Translations under genes and position numbers: made by a program
DNA from: Ruminococcus sp.
Lineage (GTDB): Bacteria; Bacillota; Clostridia; Oscillospirales; Ruminococcaceae
Reading direction: 5' to 3'
Assembly: GCA_017525915.1 (NCBI GenBank)
Contig: JAFXSC010000026.1
Location: forward strand, 118,702 to 182,701
DNA length: 64,000 nucleotides
The notes under the pieces: model-generated
Database searches by the model: none
What the model saw: the letters and a program-made list of their open reading frames with translations, nothing else
What the model was told of the DNA's origin: nothing
Shown: positions 26,011 to 35,622 of the stretch, piece by piece
Position numbering within the stretch: position 1 is the stretch's first letter
How the letters are laid out: every line of letters starts with the position of its first letter

Positions 26011-26050
26011 GAGGGAATCCCTTTCTAAAAAAGGGTTCCCTCTTTATTTA
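26011..26050 (+). terminator. Intrinsic terminator after mscL
   Basis: Long stem GAGGGAA..CCCTTT / AAAGGG..TTCCCTC followed by TTTATTTA. Confidence 0.82.
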
Positions 26051-26092
26051 TATATAACTGTCCTGATGATATTACGTTCAGTGCGGATGTTA

Positions 26093-26527
26093 TCAGAGGA
26101 ACTCTCTCAGCTCGAAGGCGAGGCGCTCCTCGGTGCCGATGAGGCGTTTAGCAATGTCCTTAGAGCGTTCGTCGGCGGCTTTGTACTGGTTGAAATACTT
26201 GTTTATCGACTTTATGCCCATATTGCAGCCGTCTGTCATAAGGTCGGCGACTGTGCTGTCGGAGGAATCGACGGCGAGGTGGGATTTTGTCTTTATCCAC
26301 GCCATTCCCTTTATCACAGCGGAGGGCTCCTTGCCCTCGTCGTGGTATTCGCCGAGGAGAGCCTGAATATCCTTAGCTATTTCCATATTCTCCTCGCGGC
26401 TTTTCATAAGGCTGCCGCGTAGCTTCTGGCTTTTGACCCTGCCGAGCACGTCGTCGATAGCCGATACTCCCATTTTTGCTCCGGAATCGCACTCACGGAG
26501 CAGTTTTACAGTGTCCTGTTCTATCAT
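26093..26527 (-). CDS. Predicted four-helix protein, unknown function
   Basis: A 144-residue, all-helical, soluble protein starting MIEQDTVKLLRECDSGAKMG. Heptad-like helices, conserved-looking Asp/Glu and the pattern DSSDSTVADLMTDGCNMGIKSINKY recall ferritin-like four-helix bundles, but no clear di-metal ExxH pairs are present. The start is set by GGGAGGTAC in front of the ATG; the longer frame begins inside the preceding gene. It is the last gene of a leftward run after dnaJ and the gene at 26578-26961. Function not recognised. Confidence 0.65.
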   Translation of the reverse strand: MIEQDTVKLLRECDSGAKMGVSAIDDVLGRVKSQKLRGSLMKSREENMEIAKDIQALLGEYHDEGKEPSAVIKGMAWIKTKSHLAVDSSDSTVADLMTDGCNMGIKSINKYFNQYKAADERSKDIAKRLIGTEERLAFELREFL

Positions 26528-26577
26528 AAAAAAGTACCTCCCTATACGGATATTATGTCCGCGCAGGGAGGTTTTAT

Positions 26578-26961
26578 TCAATAGCCGTAATTTCCGGAGT
26601 AGAGGTCTGTCATCTGCTGCAAGCCGAATTTTCCGGCAAATACCTCAAAATCATTTTGTGCATCGGTAAGGCTGTAACCCTCCGCTTCGAGAATGTCCTC
26701 GTCCAGCTCACTGAGTGCGGAGTAAAATTCAAGCCCTATGATAAGGTTATCTCTGGAGTTGTCATCGGCGAGCCGGTTGACCTCGTCAACAGTCTCCCTG
26801 ACCCTTCCGCATTTCAGCCGGCTTATCAGGTCGTCAGCAAGGTCTCTTTTTTCCTGCGGCAGCTCAGCTACGGTTGACTGCACCTCTGCATTGAACATAA
26901 CGCGGGCAATGACTTTTGACATCTCGTGTATCTGACGCATTATCCAGTCCTGTTCAAACAT
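26578..26961 (-). CDS. DUF6483-like helical protein
   Basis: A 127-residue helical protein with the N-terminal motif MFEQDWIMRQIHEMSKVIARVMF, similar to the DUF6483 family (EQDYIMRxIKEM). The middle is Arg/Asp-rich (EVNRLADDNSRDN) and the C-terminus ends in an aromatic tail, GLQQMTDLYSGNYGY. No membrane helix or known catalytic motif. RBS GGGAGGTC precedes the ATG. It lies 54 bp after dnaJ, separated by a hairpin, so it may be partly read from the heat-shock operon. Confidence 0.65.
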   Translation of the reverse strand: MFEQDWIMRQIHEMSKVIARVMFNAEVQSTVAELPQEKRDLADDLISRLKCGRVRETVDEVNRLADDNSRDNLIIGLEFYSALSELDEDILEAEGYSLTDAQNDFEVFAGKFGLQQMTDLYSGNYGY

Positions 26962-26982
26962 GGCGGACCTCCCTTAAAATTG

Positions 26983-27011
26983 ACGGACTGCCGTTATTCA
27001 CAGCAGTCCGT
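26983..27011 (-). terminator. Hairpin after dnaJ, weak terminator
   Basis: Nine-bp stem ACGGACTGC/GCAGTCCGT; on the minus strand it is followed by CAATTTTAA, so termination is probably partial. Confidence 0.5.
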
Positions 27012-27015
27012 TATC

Positions 27016-28167
27016 TCAGCTCAGTTTTGACTTGAGCTTATCGAAGAAGCTCTCGCGCTTTGAGTAATTCTTTTCGGTGAGTGAAGACTCAAACTCCTTG
27101 AGGAGGTCCTTCTGCTTCTTGGAAAGGTTCTTGGGTACTTCGATATAAACCTTGACGTACTGGTTTCCGCGCTCTGTACGGTTGAGCTTCTTGACGCCCT
27201 TGTTCTTGAAGCGGAATACCGTTCCGGTCTGGGTACCCTCGGTGAGGGTGTACTTCTCGTCGCCGTCGATAGTGGGTATGGTTATCTCGCCGCCGAGAAC
27301 AGCCTCGGTGTAGGTTATCGGTACATCGCAGTATATGTCATAGCCTTCGCGCCTGAATACAGGATGCGGCTTGACGATAACGCTGATGAGGAGGTCTCCG
27401 GAAGGTCCTCCGTTGATACCGCAGTCACCGTTTCCTGCACTTCTGAGGGTCTGACCGTCCTGAACGCCGCCCGGAATATCTATCGGTACAGTTTTCTGGG
27501 TCCTTACTCTGCCGAGACCGCGGCATTTCGGACACGGGTTCTTGATGATCTTGCCCTTGCCTGAGCAGTGCGGACAGGGCTTGGTCGAGGAAATAGCACC
27601 GAAGGGAGTGCGCTGTGTGGATTTTACGGTACCTCTGCCCTGACAGTCGGTACAGATCTCCGCGGAAGTACCGGAGTCCGCACCTGTACCCTTACAGGAA
27701 TCGCACTGGCACATACGGTTGACCTTTATCTCGACCTTTTTGCCGAAGCAAGCCTCCATGAAATCGAGGGTGACGCTCTCCTGAAGGTCATTTCCGCGGC
27801 GCGGCGCATTGGCTGAATTGGAACGGTTAGCGCCGCCGCCGAAGCCGAAGCCTCCGCCGAAGATATTTTCAAGGATATCGCCGAGATCGCCGAAGCCGCC
27901 CATACCGCCGAAGCCTTCGCCGCCGCCGTAATTGGGGTCAACGCCGGCGTGACCGTACTGGTCGTAGCGGGCACGTTTTTCGGGATCGGAAAGCACTTCG
28001 TTAGCCTCGTTGACTTCCTGGAACTTTTCGACATAGGAAGGGTCGTCCGGGTGAAGGTCAGGGTGACATTCCCTTGCTTTTTTTCTGTAAGCTTTTTTGA
28101 TCTCGTCCTCAGAAGCGCCCTTTTCAATACCCAGCACTTCGTAGTAATCTCTTTTGTTTTCAGCCAT
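27016..28167 (-). CDS. dnaJ: Chaperone DnaJ
   Basis: A 383-residue type I Hsp40 co-chaperone that delivers clients to DnaK and stimulates its ATPase. The J domain (1-~70) contains HPD in CHPDLHPDDP; a Gly/Phe-rich stretch follows; four CxxCxGxG zinc motifs (CDSCKGTG, CTDCQGRG, CPHCSGKG, CPKCRGLG) precede the C-terminal substrate-binding domains. The start MAENKRDYYEVL is preceded by GGAGAAAATT; an in-frame TTG four codons upstream overlaps the ribosome site. It is the last gene of the hrcA operon, separated from dnaK by an unusually long repeat-filled spacer. Confidence 0.97.
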   Translation of the reverse strand: MAENKRDYYEVLGIEKGASEDEIKKAYRKKARECHPDLHPDDPSYVEKFQEVNEANEVLSDPEKRARYDQYGHAGVDPNYGGGEGFGGMGGFGDLGDILENIFGGGFGFGGGANRSNSANAPRRGNDLQESVTLDFMEACFGKKVEIKVNRMCQCDSCKGTGADSGTSAEICTDCQGRGTVKSTQRTPFGAISSTKPCPHCSGKGKIIKNPCPKCRGLGRVRTQKTVPIDIPGGVQDGQTLRSAGNGDCGINGGPSGDLLISVIVKPHPVFRREGYDIYCDVPITYTEAVLGGEITIPTIDGDEKYTLTEGTQTGTVFRFKNKGVKKLNRTERGNQYVKVYIEVPKNLSKKQKDLLKEFESSLTEKNYSKRESFFDKLKSKLS

Positions 28168-28306
28168 AATTTTCTCCAATCGCGGACTTTGTAGGGAACG
28201 CCGTCTCCGGCGTTTCGCGCATTAATCTGGTATGTATGTTTTGCGGGACTTGCAGGGGCGCATTCCGTGCGCCCGTATTAGTTGAAAATTGAGAGTTGAA
28301 AGTTAT

Positions 28307-28356
28307 GGTATCGTCTGACGGCGATAAGATTTAATCCGTCCGCGCGAGCGGACACC
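28307..28356 (-). repeat. Interspersed 50-bp double-hairpin element, copy C
   Basis: Inverted relative to copies A and B. Contains GTCCGC-GCGA-GCGGAC and TATCGTC-TGAC-GGCGATA, with the same 50-bp length and GGT/ACC ends. Confidence 0.75.
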
Positions 28357-28370
28357 TCAATTCCGCATTA

Positions 28371-28483
28371 TTATAGATACACCACAAGGGCGGCGGAGAG
28401 CCTCCGCTGGCTTTTACGCCGATACACTTATGCACCGGAAGTCTTTCTCCGCTGTCCCTGCTTATAGATACACCACAAGGGCG
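28371..28483. repeat. Direct repeat in the dnaK-dnaJ spacer
   Basis: An exact 22-bp sequence beginning TTATAGATACACCACAAGGG occurs at 28371-28392 and 28462-28483, with a copy of GGCGGAG..CTCCGC hairpin sequence between. The second copy flows into a hairpin AAGGGCGAAA/TTTCGCCCTT that has its T-run on the plus strand. Confidence 0.75.
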
Positions 28484-28525
28484 AAATCCATTTCGCCCTT
28501 TTTTATGATGTTTTATTTTAGCTTA

Positions 28526-30379
28526 TCACACTTCTGTGAAGTCGGCATCAACAACGTCATCGCCGCCGTTATTGCTGTTATCCTGTGCAGCACCGCCCAT
28601 ATTAGCGAACTGTGAAGGATCAATGCCGCCGCCGTTTGGATTAGCCTGCTGGTAAATTTTAGCGGAGAGGTCGTAGAATGCCTTCTGGAGCTCCTCCTTC
28701 AGCTTGCTGATCTCATCGTTGTTGTCAGCTGCGATAGCGGACTTGAGAGCTGTGCACTTAGCCTCGATATTGGCCTTCTCATCAGCGGATACCTTGTCGC
28801 CGAAATCTGTAAGAGCCTTCTCGCACTGGAATACAAGGTTCTCAGCCTCGTTCTTGTTATCGACAGCCTCACGGCGCTTCTTGTCCTCAGCAGCGTACTG
28901 CTCAGCTTCCTTGACAGCCTTGTCGATGTCGTCCTTGGACATATTTGTCGAGGAGGTGATAGTGATGTTCTGCTCCTTGCCTGTGCCGAGGTCCTTAGCG
29001 GAAACGTGAACGATACCGTTCTGGTCGATATCGAATGTTACCTCGATCTGGGGGATTCCTCTCGGAGCGGGAGCGATGCCGTCGAGACGGAAGGTACCGA
29101 GCTGCTTGTTGTCTCTTGCGAATTCACGCTCGCCCTGGAGGACGTTGATATCAACAGCAGGCTGGTTATCGGAATAGGTAGAGAATACCTGAGACTTCTT
29201 GGTCGGGATAGTTGTATTTCTCTCGATCATTCTTGTGCAGACGCCGCCGGCAGTTTCGATACCGAGTGAAAGCGGAGTAACATCGAGGAGAAGCAGACCG
29301 TTCTTGACGTCGCCGCCGAGAACACCGCCCTGGTATGCAGCACCGAGAGCTACGCACTCATCAGGGTTGATGCCCTTGAAGGGGTCCTTGCCGATGAGCT
29401 TCTTTACAGCTTCCTGAACAGCGGGGATTCTTGAAGAACCGCCGACCATAAGGACCTTGTTGATCTCGGAGATGCTGAGACCGCTGTCGCTGAGAGCCTG
29501 ACGTACAGGTCCCATTGTGGACTCAACGAGGTCAGCAGTGAGCTCATTGAATTTAGCCTGTGTAAGAGTGAGGTCGAGGTGTTTAGGAGTGCCGTTGGCA
29601 TCAACAGTGATGAACGGGATATTGATGTTTGAAGTAGTTGTGGAAGAAAGCTCTATCTTGGACTTTTCGGCAGCGTCCTTGAGTCTCTGTGCAGCCATCT
29701 TGTCCTGCGAGAGGTCGATGCCCTCAGCCTTCTTGAACTCCTCAACGATCCAGTTGATTATGCGCTGGTCGAAGTCGTCGCCGCCGAGACGGTTGTTACC
29801 TGCTGTTGCAAGGACCTGCTGAACGTCTTCGCCCATTTCGATGATAGATACATCAAAGGTACCGCCGCCGAGGTCGTAGACCATAACGGTCTGCTCTTCT
29901 TCCTTGTCGATGCCGTAGGAAAGAGCAGCTGCGGTAGGCTCGTTGATGATACGCTTAACTGTAAGACCTGCTATCTGACCTGCGTCCTTGGTAGCCTGTC
30001 TCTGTGAGTCTGTGAAGTAGGCAGGAACAGTGATAACAGCCTCAGTTACGGGCTCTCCGAGGTAAGCCTCAGCGTCAGCCTTCAGCTTCTGGAGAATCAT
30101 AGCGGAAATTTCCTGAGGAGTGTAGTTCTTGCCGTCGATGTTTACCTTGTAATCAGAGCCCATGTGTCTCTTGATAGAGGAAACGGTCTTGTCGTGGTTG
30201 GTGATAGCCTGTCTCTTGGCGACCTGACCTACGAGACGCTCACCGTTGTTTGTGAAGGCAACTACTGAAGGAGTAGTTCTTGCGCCCTCGCTGTTGGGGA
30301 TAACTACTGCGTTGCCGCCTTCCATAACAGCTACGCATGAATTTGTTGTACCAAGGTCAATACCTATAATCTTGCTCAT
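28526..30379 (-). CDS. dnaK: Chaperone DnaK (Hsp70)
   Basis: A 617-residue ATP-dependent chaperone. The nucleotide-binding domain begins [15 protein letters not shown] and contains [13 protein letters not shown] and the [13 protein letters not shown] loop. The hydrophobic linker [14 protein letters not shown] leads to the beta-sandwich substrate domain and a helical lid, ending in a Gly/Asn-rich stretch and the conserved acidic tail [20 protein letters not shown] precedes the ATG. It lies in the order hrcA-grpE-dnaK-dnaJ, typical of Firmicutes, transcribed leftward under CIRCE. Confidence 0.98.
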   Translation of the reverse strand: MSKIIGIDLGTTNSCVAVMEGGNAVVIPNSEGARTTPSVVAFTNNGERLVGQVAKRQAITNHDKTVSSIKRHMGSDYKVNIDGKNYTPQEISAMILQKLKADAEAYLGEPVTEAVITVPAYFTDSQRQATKDAGQIAGLTVKRIINEPTAAALSYGIDKEEEQTVMVYDLGGGTFDVSIIEMGEDVQQVLATAGNNRLGGDDFDQRIINWIVEEFKKAEGIDLSQDKMAAQRLKDAAEKSKIELSSTTTSNINIPFITVDANGTPKHLDLTLTQAKFNELTADLVESTMGPVRQALSDSGLSISEINKVLMVGGSSRIPAVQEAVKKLIGKDPFKGINPDECVALGAAYQGGVLGGDVKNGLLLLDVTPLSLGIETAGGVCTRMIERNTTIPTKKSQVFSTYSDNQPAVDINVLQGEREFARDNKQLGTFRLDGIAPAPRGIPQIEVTFDIDQNGIVHVSAKDLGTGKEQNITITSSTNMSKDDIDKAVKEAEQYAAEDKKRREAVDNKNEAENLVFQCEKALTDFGDKVSADEKANIEAKCTALKSAIAADNNDEISKLKEELQKAFYDLSAKIYQQANPNGGGIDPSQFANMGGAAQDNSNNGGDDVVDADFTEV

Positions 30380-30489
30380 AATATATTCCTCCTGATTTCT
30401 AATTCATAATTCAAAATAAGAATTACGAACGGGTTTTTGTTCTGAACAGCAGGACTCATAATTATGAATTATGAATTCTGCATTATGAA

Positions 30490-31122
30490 TTAAACTGCGA
30501 CCGCCACCATAGCGGGACGTATCAGCTTATCGCCGAGCATATAGCCCTTCTGGAAAACGGCACACACATGGTTCTCTGCGTAGTCCGTACCCTCCTGCTG
30601 CTGGATAGCGTTGTGGAAATTCGGGTCAAATTCAGCTCCGAGAGCTTCTATCTCAGAGACGTTCATCTTGTTGAGAAAGCCCTTGAGCTGTCCGAATATC
30701 ATCTGCATACCGTTCTTGAAGTTATCGTCGGTGCAGTCTGCACCGAGAGCTCTTTCAAAGCTGTCGATAACGGGAAGAAGGTCCTCGATGCACTTGACAG
30801 AAGCGTTCTGGTAGGTCTCAGCCTTTTCCTTCGCGGTGCGTTTCCGGTAGTTGTCGTACTCAGCGTAGAGCCTTGTGAATTTGTCGCTCCACTCCTCGTT
30901 CTGTTCCTCGAGCTTTGCAACCTGTTCTTCAAGCTCGGCGAACTGCGTTGCGGTGTCGTTGTACTCGCTCACCTCATCGTCCTCGTCCGTGGAAGCATCA
31001 TTCTCAGCGGCTTCGAGCGCTTTTTCGATGAGCTCGCTGTCTATCTCGACGTTCGGCTCGCTGCTCTCCCCGATGGGAGTGCCGTCGGTCGCCTGACCGC
31101 CGTTTTCTAATATTTCTTCCAT
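30490..31122 (-). CDS. grpE: Nucleotide exchange factor GrpE
   Basis: A 210-residue protein: acidic, disordered N-terminus (~1-60), long coiled coil (AELEEQVAKLEEQNEEWSD and on), then the conserved core ARLYAEYDNYRKRTAKE-like helix and the beta domain ending MLGDKLIRPAMVAVA. It releases ADP from DnaK. The start MEEILENGG was chosen because AAAGGAGC lies just upstream; the longer frame begins inside hrcA. The spacing from hrcA is 16 bp, so it is cotranscribed. Confidence 0.95.
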   Translation of the reverse strand: MEEILENGGQATDGTPIGESSEPNVEIDSELIEKALEAAENDASTDEDDEVSEYNDTATQFAELEEQVAKLEEQNEEWSDKFTRLYAEYDNYRKRTAKEKAETYQNASVKCIEDLLPVIDSFERALGADCTDDNFKNGMQMIFGQLKGFLNKMNVSEIEALGAEFDPNFHNAIQQQEGTDYAENHVCAVFQKGYMLGDKLIRPAMVAVAV

Positions 31123-31138
31123 TTCTCGTGCTCCTTTC

Positions 31139-32191
31139 CTACGGCTTCGAGTCGTAGTCATCGACTGTGCCGGAGATTATGTCACCTTCGCTTTCTGACA
31201 TGAGATAGGAGATCTTCTGTGTCAGATAATCAACGTAGGGGATTATCTTTTTATAGTCAACTCGCATCGGACCGATAACTCCGAGCGAGCCGGCTTCCTT
31301 GCCGTCCTTGCGGTATTTTGAAACGATAAGGCTTGAATTGCCTATCGCAAAGCTGTCGGACTCAGAACCGAACTTTACCTGTATGCCGCTGAAAGTACCT
31401 TCAAGCAGCTCGGAGAGTTCGTCTTTGTGCTCGATGAAGCGGACGACTTCCATTTTATCGAGGTCCTCGCAGGATAGCAGCTTTTCGCCTCCGCTTATCG
31501 TAAGCTCCTGCTGTCTCAGGTCCTCTGAAAGCTCGCAGATACCGCGTACCAGAGGTGAAAGCGATACCATATATGCGCTTACGGCAGCGACCATTTTATC
31601 GAACATCTCGTCCGAGAGCTCATCAACGGAGACGCCGCTGAGGTTTTCCTCGACATATTTTGTGAAGAATTCGAGCTGTTCGTGGCTGAGGTCGAATTCA
31701 AGTCTGCAAGCCTTGTTCTTTATGCTTCCGCTCGAGGTTATCAGGAGAATGACGTAGAGCCTTTTTCCGGTAGGTATGACCTCGACCTTTGATATCACCG
31801 AGAAGCGCGGCACAGCATTTGTAACGACCGCGGCACACTGAGTGATCTCTGTGAGGGCGGCTGCGGCGTTCTGAACGAGCAGCTCCTCGGGGGTATCCTT
31901 GCCGCCAAGCATCTCATCGAGACGGGACTTTTCCTCGTCCGGGAGATCGGAGGGCGTCATTATCTCGTCGATATACAGCCTGTATCCGGCGAAGGTAGGT
32001 ATTCTTCCTGCGGAGGTGTGAGGCTGTTCGAGGTAGCCCATCTGTTCGAGGGCAGCCATATCGTTCCTGATAGTAGCGGATGAAACGTTTATATTTTCAA
32101 GTTTTGAGATCGCCTTCGAGCCGACCGGTTCGCCTGTCCTGACGTACTCATCGACAACTGCGGCGAGTATTTTCAGCTTCCTGCCGTCCAT
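31139..32191 (-). CDS. hrcA: Heat-inducible transcription repressor HrcA
   Basis: A 350-residue repressor that binds CIRCE and responds to GroEL availability. The winged-helix N-terminus reads LKILAAVVDEYVRTGEPVGSKAI and SSATIRNDMAALEQMGYLEQPHTSAGRIPT, which is diagnostic. The C-terminal GAF-like part ends LGVIGPMRVDYKKIIPYVDYL. The start MDGRKLKI is preceded by AAGGTGGG. A perfect CIRCE lies 47 bp upstream, showing autoregulation of the whole hrcA-grpE-dnaK-dnaJ operon. Confidence 0.97.
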   Translation of the reverse strand: MDGRKLKILAAVVDEYVRTGEPVGSKAISKLENINVSSATIRNDMAALEQMGYLEQPHTSAGRIPTFAGYRLYIDEIMTPSDLPDEEKSRLDEMLGGKDTPEELLVQNAAAALTEITQCAAVVTNAVPRFSVISKVEVIPTGKRLYVILLITSSGSIKNKACRLEFDLSHEQLEFFTKYVEENLSGVSVDELSDEMFDKMVAAVSAYMVSLSPLVRGICELSEDLRQQELTISGGEKLLSCEDLDKMEVVRFIEHKDELSELLEGTFSGIQVKFGSESDSFAIGNSSLIVSKYRKDGKEAGSLGVIGPMRVDYKKIIPYVDYLTQKISYLMSESEGDIISGTVDDYDSKP

Positions 32192-32237
32192 GGCGTTCCC
32201 ACCTTTCAATGGCGTCAGCACTTAATACTGGCGAGTG

Positions 32238-32264
32238 TTAGCACTCATCATCTCTGAGTGCTAA
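32238..32264. promoter_or_regulatory. CIRCE operator
   Basis: Perfect match to TTAGCACTC-N9-GAGTGCTAA, immediately downstream of the hrcA promoter. This is the established HrcA binding site. Confidence 0.97.
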
Positions 32265-32268
32265 CTAT

Positions 32269-32297
32269 AATTTATCACTATTATGGCGCTTTGTCAA
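32269..32297 (-). promoter_or_regulatory. hrcA operon promoter
   Basis: Minus strand TTGACA, 17 bp, TAAATT. The CIRCE element begins 5 bp downstream of the -10 box and would cover the transcription start. Confidence 0.8.
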
Positions 32298-32445
32298 GCA
32301 TTTTATACATTTTCGGCATTTTTAACAGTTTTTGTCACATTTTGAACTGTTCGCTGTGCATTGCGACACAGGCTGTGTCCGGAGCCCAGGGTTATACTAT
32401 TATAATATAGGGGCACTCGCACTCGGTATTTATATTTAAGTAAGT

Positions 32446-32468
32446 AGGGGCGGATACTATCCGCCCCT
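32446..32468. repeat. Perfect palindrome with GCGGATA core
   Basis: Eleven-bp arms (AGGGGCGGATA and its complement) around a single central base, in the hrcA-glyS spacer. The same GCGGATA-N-TATCCGC core recurs at 35623-35637. Confidence 0.7.
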
Positions 32469-32597
32469 GCCGCCGGTGTCCCTTGCCGCGGCCGGATTAC
32501 AATACGCTGCCGGACATCATAACAAAGCACTATGCTCCGAGCACTGTCTGCTCACCTTGTTCTTAGCTCTGAGCACAAAGTTCTCTCGTCTAACCAC

Positions 32598-32626
32598 TTG
32601 ACATTTCCGGGATTTTGTCTTACAAT
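32598..32626 (+). promoter_or_regulatory. glyS promoter
   Basis: TTGACA, 17 bp, TACAAT, 47 bp before the ATG. The short leader leaves no room for a T-box. Confidence 0.88.
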
Positions 32627-32673
32627 ATAATAGATACGGTAATACCGGAAAATTTTTGAAATGAGGTCTCTAT

Positions 32674-34080
32674 ATGCTGAAAAACAGTGAAAAAGTAATG
32701 GACAAAATCGTCGATCTCTGCAAATCCAAGGGCTTTGTATACCCTGGTTCGGAGATATATGGCGGTCTCGCAAATACATGGGACTACGGTCCGCTCGGTG
32801 TTGAGCTGAAAAACAACATCAAGAAGGCATGGCTCAAGAAGTTCGTTCAGGAGAACAAGTACAACGTAGGTCTTGATTCCGCTATCCTTATGAATCCCCA
32901 GACATGGGTGGCTTCCGGTCACATCGGCGGCTTCTCCGACCCGCTCATGGACTGCAAGGAGTGCAAGACCCGTCACCGTGCCGACAACCTCATCGAGGAC
33001 TTCGACGGTACAAACGTTGCAGGCTGGTCCAACGAGAAGATGATGGACTACATCAAGGAGAAGAATATCCCCTGCCCGAACTGCGGAAAGCACAATTTCA
33101 CCGATATTCGCCAGTTCAACCTTATGTTCAAGACCTTCCAGGGCGTTACCGAGGACAGCAAGAGCGAGCTCTATCTCCGTCCCGAGACAGCACAGGGCAT
33201 CTTCGTAAACTTCGCTAATATCCAGAGAACTACCCGTAAAAAGGTACCTTTCGGCGTTGCACAGGTCGGCAAGTCCTTCCGTAACGAGATAACTCCCGGA
33301 AACTTCATCTTCCGCGTTCGCGAGTTCGAGCAGATGGAGCTTGAATTCTTCTGCAAGCCCGGCACAGACCTCGAATGGTTCGATTACTGGAGAAGCTACT
33401 GCAAGAACTTCCTTCTCACACTCGGTCTGAAGGAGGAAAATCTCCGTCTCCGCGATCACGACCAGGAGGAACTCTGCTTCTATTCCAAGGCAACCACCGA
33501 CTTCGAGTACCTCTTCCCGTTCGGCTGGGGCGAGCTCTGGGGCGTTGCCGACAGAACCGACTACGACCTCACTCAGCACATCAAGACAAGCGGCAAGTCA
33601 CTTGAATACTTCGATCCCGAGACCAACGAGAAGTATATTCCCTACGTTATCGAGCCTTCTCTCGGTGTTGAGAGACTGTTCCTCTCTGTCGTTACCGAGG
33701 CTTATGACGAGGAGGAGCTCGTTTCCACCGACAAGAACGGCAACGAGAAGAAGGAAGTCCGCACAGTTATGCACTTCCACCCGGCTCTTGCGCCGTTCAA
33801 GTGCGCTGTACTGCCCCTCGTGAAGAAGCTTTCTCCCAATGCCGAGGAGGTATTCGCTATGCTCTCCAGGAAGTTCATGGTCGATTTCGACGAGGCTGGC
33901 ACCATCGGCAAGAGATACCGCCGTCAGGACGAGATCGGTACTCCTTTCTGCATCACCTACGACTTCGATACACTTGAAAAGGATAACTGCGTAACGGTCC
34001 GCGACCGTGATACCATGCAGCAGGAGAGAGTTCCGATAAGCGAACTCGTTGCATACATCGAGGCAAAGATTGAGTTATAA
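32674..34080 (+). CDS. glyS: Glycine-tRNA ligase, homodimeric type
   Basis: A 468-residue class II synthetase that charges tRNA-Gly. It is the dimeric (eukaryote/archaea-like) form rather than the GlyQ/GlyS tetramer. The N-terminus [23 protein letters not shown], the zinc-like CKEC and CPNCG pairs, the class II motif 2 [25 protein letters not shown] and motif 3 [10 protein letters not shown] are clear. The C-terminal anticodon-binding domain covers ~370-468 ([12 protein letters not shown] onward). RBS GAGGTC precedes the ATG. Monocistronic with its own promoter and terminator. Confidence 0.97.
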   Translation: MLKNSEKVMDKIVDLCKSKGFVYPGSEIYGGLANTWDYGPLGVELKNNIKKAWLKKFVQENKYNVGLDSAILMNPQTWVASGHIGGFSDPLMDCKECKTRHRADNLIEDFDGTNVAGWSNEKMMDYIKEKNIPCPNCGKHNFTDIRQFNLMFKTFQGVTEDSKSELYLRPETAQGIFVNFANIQRTTRKKVPFGVAQVGKSFRNEITPGNFIFRVREFEQMELEFFCKPGTDLEWFDYWRSYCKNFLLTLGLKEENLRLRDHDQEELCFYSKATTDFEYLFPFGWGELWGVADRTDYDLTQHIKTSGKSLEYFDPETNEKYIPYVIEPSLGVERLFLSVVTEAYDEEELVSTDKNGNEKKEVRTVMHFHPALAPFKCAVLPLVKKLSPNAEEVFAMLSRKFMVDFDEAGTIGKRYRRQDEIGTPFCITYDFDTLEKDNCVTVRDRDTMQQERVPISELVAYIEAKIEL

Positions 34081-34111
34081 ACCCGGCTTTGCAGCACAAT
34101 AATCATATCGG

Positions 34112-34140
34112 AAAAGGACGGTTTCTGCCGTCCTTTTTTA
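34112..34140 (+). terminator. glyS terminator
   Basis: AAAGGACGG, 6-nt loop, CCGTCCTTT, then TTTA. Confidence 0.88.
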
Positions 34141-34542
34141 TTGCACTGACCGTTTTTTGCGGTCACCTCTGAACGCAAAAAAAGAATATGCCTGTCTGGA
34201 TAAAAATTAACCGCATTGTCATTTTTTCAGAGGCATCTGAATAATAATTTACAGGGCGGTAAAAAGTCAGAAATGAGGGAAAAACAGTTATCCGGAGGCT
34301 GGATTTTTGTCCCTGAAGGCTTTGGTTGCCTGATGAAAACGGCTGGAATTATACAGGGAGTTTTAACGAAACTGCAAATTTTGTTACGATTCTGTAATTT
34401 TTTACTGCTATATATTTTGTTTTGTTAATGATGTATTTACATTTTGGACATAGTTTGTACATGGAATATGTGCTTATTTACACTATTGCCCCCGTTTTCG
34501 TCAATCATTTTTGGTTGCAAAATGGAAAAATCTTCAAAAGTA
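34141..34542. other. Intergenic region, no gene supported
   Basis: About 400 A/T-richer bases. A 70-codon rightward frame (34216-34428) has no ribosome site and no recognisable sequence. I found no riboswitch consensus (c-di-AMP and c-di-GMP types were considered). Confidence 0.5.
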
Positions 34543-34571
34543 TTGCCATTTTCAGCTAAATGTGGTATCAT
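34543..34571 (+). promoter_or_regulatory. Promoter of the SleB-type hydrolase gene
   Basis: TTGCCA, 17 bp, TATCAT, 59 bp before the ATG at 34631. It rules out the longer reading frame that starts upstream at 34511. Confidence 0.75.
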
Positions 34572-34630
34572 TAGCACGGTTCAGAAAAAGGACCAAAAAT
34601 AATGCTTCAATGTTACGAAAGGATGAGTTG

Positions 34631-35539
34631 ATGAGAGAAGCAAAAAACGTAGCGACTGTCCTCGGAGCTGTTGCTGTTTGTCTGTTCGGCGGGATGGGTA
34701 TTGCTTACAAGGCTACACCCGAAATGAGCTCAGGTAATGATGTGGAAATCGAAGAGCCCGCAAGCGAAGAGATGACAACCGCTGCAAATGAAACTTCTGT
34801 TAGCACAACAACCGCAATCGTTACTACTGCACCGAATACTACGACCAAGCATATTACTGTTACAACCACTGCTCCCGCACCGACGACCACCGTTGCTGTT
34901 ACAACTACACAGCCGGCTGCCGTTATCGAGACAGAGCAGGAGGAGGTATTCACTCCTGAGGGTGAGATCTCAAATGAGCTCGCTGTGTACTACGGCGTAA
35001 GACTCAGCGCGGACAGCGCTCCCTCCTACCATGAGACCTCCGGTACCACAACAACAGTTACAACTCCGGTTGTAACAACTACATCGGAAGTAACCACTAC
35101 TACTTCTGAGACAACAACTACAACAACTACGACTACAACTACTACGACGACCGCTCCGGTTGTCACAACGACTGTTACAACGGCGTCCAAGCCGGCAGAT
35201 AACGGTCTCCCGATAAGCGACAGCGATTTCATGATCCTCTGCAATGTCGTTGCTCACGAAGCAGGCTGCTCGTGGATAAGCGAATACGAAAAGGCAGAAG
35301 TTGTTGAAGTCATCATGAACCGCGTGAACAGCCCGTTGTTCCCGAACACGATAACAGCAGTGCTTTCACAGCCCTATCAGTTCACAGGCGCTCCGTCCTA
35401 CGCATTCAACGGCTACTATGTGTCGTACTGCACAGAGGCCTGCAAGAATGCAGTAAGACTTTATTTCAGTGATCCCTCACAGTTCAACCACGGATACTTC
35501 TATTTCTGGGGTGACGGATATCACAATCATTTCAGTTGA
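34631..35539 (+). CDS. SleB-type cell-wall hydrolase with Thr-rich linker
   Basis: A 302-residue exported protein. An N-terminal hydrophobic segment (ATVLGAVAVCLFGGMGIAY) acts as signal or anchor. A long Thr/Val/Pro-rich linker with one run of 14 Thr follows. The C-terminal ~110 residues are a Hydrolase_2/SleB domain: MILCNVVAHEAG with the catalytic-position Glu, VVEVIMNRVNSPLFPNTITAVLSQPYQFTG, and a Tyr/His-rich C-terminus. SleB-like enzymes are lytic transglycosylases best known from spore cortex, but are also found in non-sporulating bacteria. The start follows an AAAGGATGA ribosome site. An in-frame ATG seven codons upstream is possible. Confidence 0.85.
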   Translation: MREAKNVATVLGAVAVCLFGGMGIAYKATPEMSSGNDVEIEEPASEEMTTAANETSVSTTTAIVTTAPNTTTKHITVTTTAPAPTTTVAVTTTQPAAVIETEQEEVFTPEGEISNELAVYYGVRLSADSAPSYHETSGTTTTVTTPVVTTTSEVTTTTSETTTTTTTTTTTTTTAPVVTTTVTTASKPADNGLPISDSDFMILCNVVAHEAGCSWISEYEKAEVVEVIMNRVNSPLFPNTITAVLSQPYQFTGAPSYAFNGYYVSYCTEACKNAVRLYFSDPSQFNHGYFYFWGDGYHNHFS

Positions 35540-35580
35540 TCGGCCGAGCCGCTTCTGAAAAAACAAAATGCTAACAGATC

Positions 35581-35613
35581 AAGTGCCCCGGCATTTCGCC
35601 GGGGTGCTTTTTT
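35581..35613 (+). terminator. Terminator of the SleB-type gene
   Basis: CCCCGGC, ATTTC loop, GCCGGGG, then TGCTTTTTT. Confidence 0.88.
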
Positions 35614-35622
35614 CTTTGCCGT

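Noticed and set aside
28477-28505. Terminator of dnaK
   Set aside because: The hairpin has its T-run on the plus strand, while dnaK is read leftward; it would not terminate dnaK transcription.
32627-32673. T-box riboswitch upstream of glyS
   Set aside because: The leader from the mapped promoter is only ~40 nt, too short for a T-box, and no T-box sequence is present.
34216-34428. 70-codon frame in the glyS-SleB spacer
   Set aside because: No ribosome site, no known motif, and composition unlike neighbouring genes.
34578-34630. Riboswitch (c-di-AMP or c-di-GMP) controlling the SleB-type gene
   Set aside because: The predicted leader is only ~55 nt and shows no matching conserved segments.
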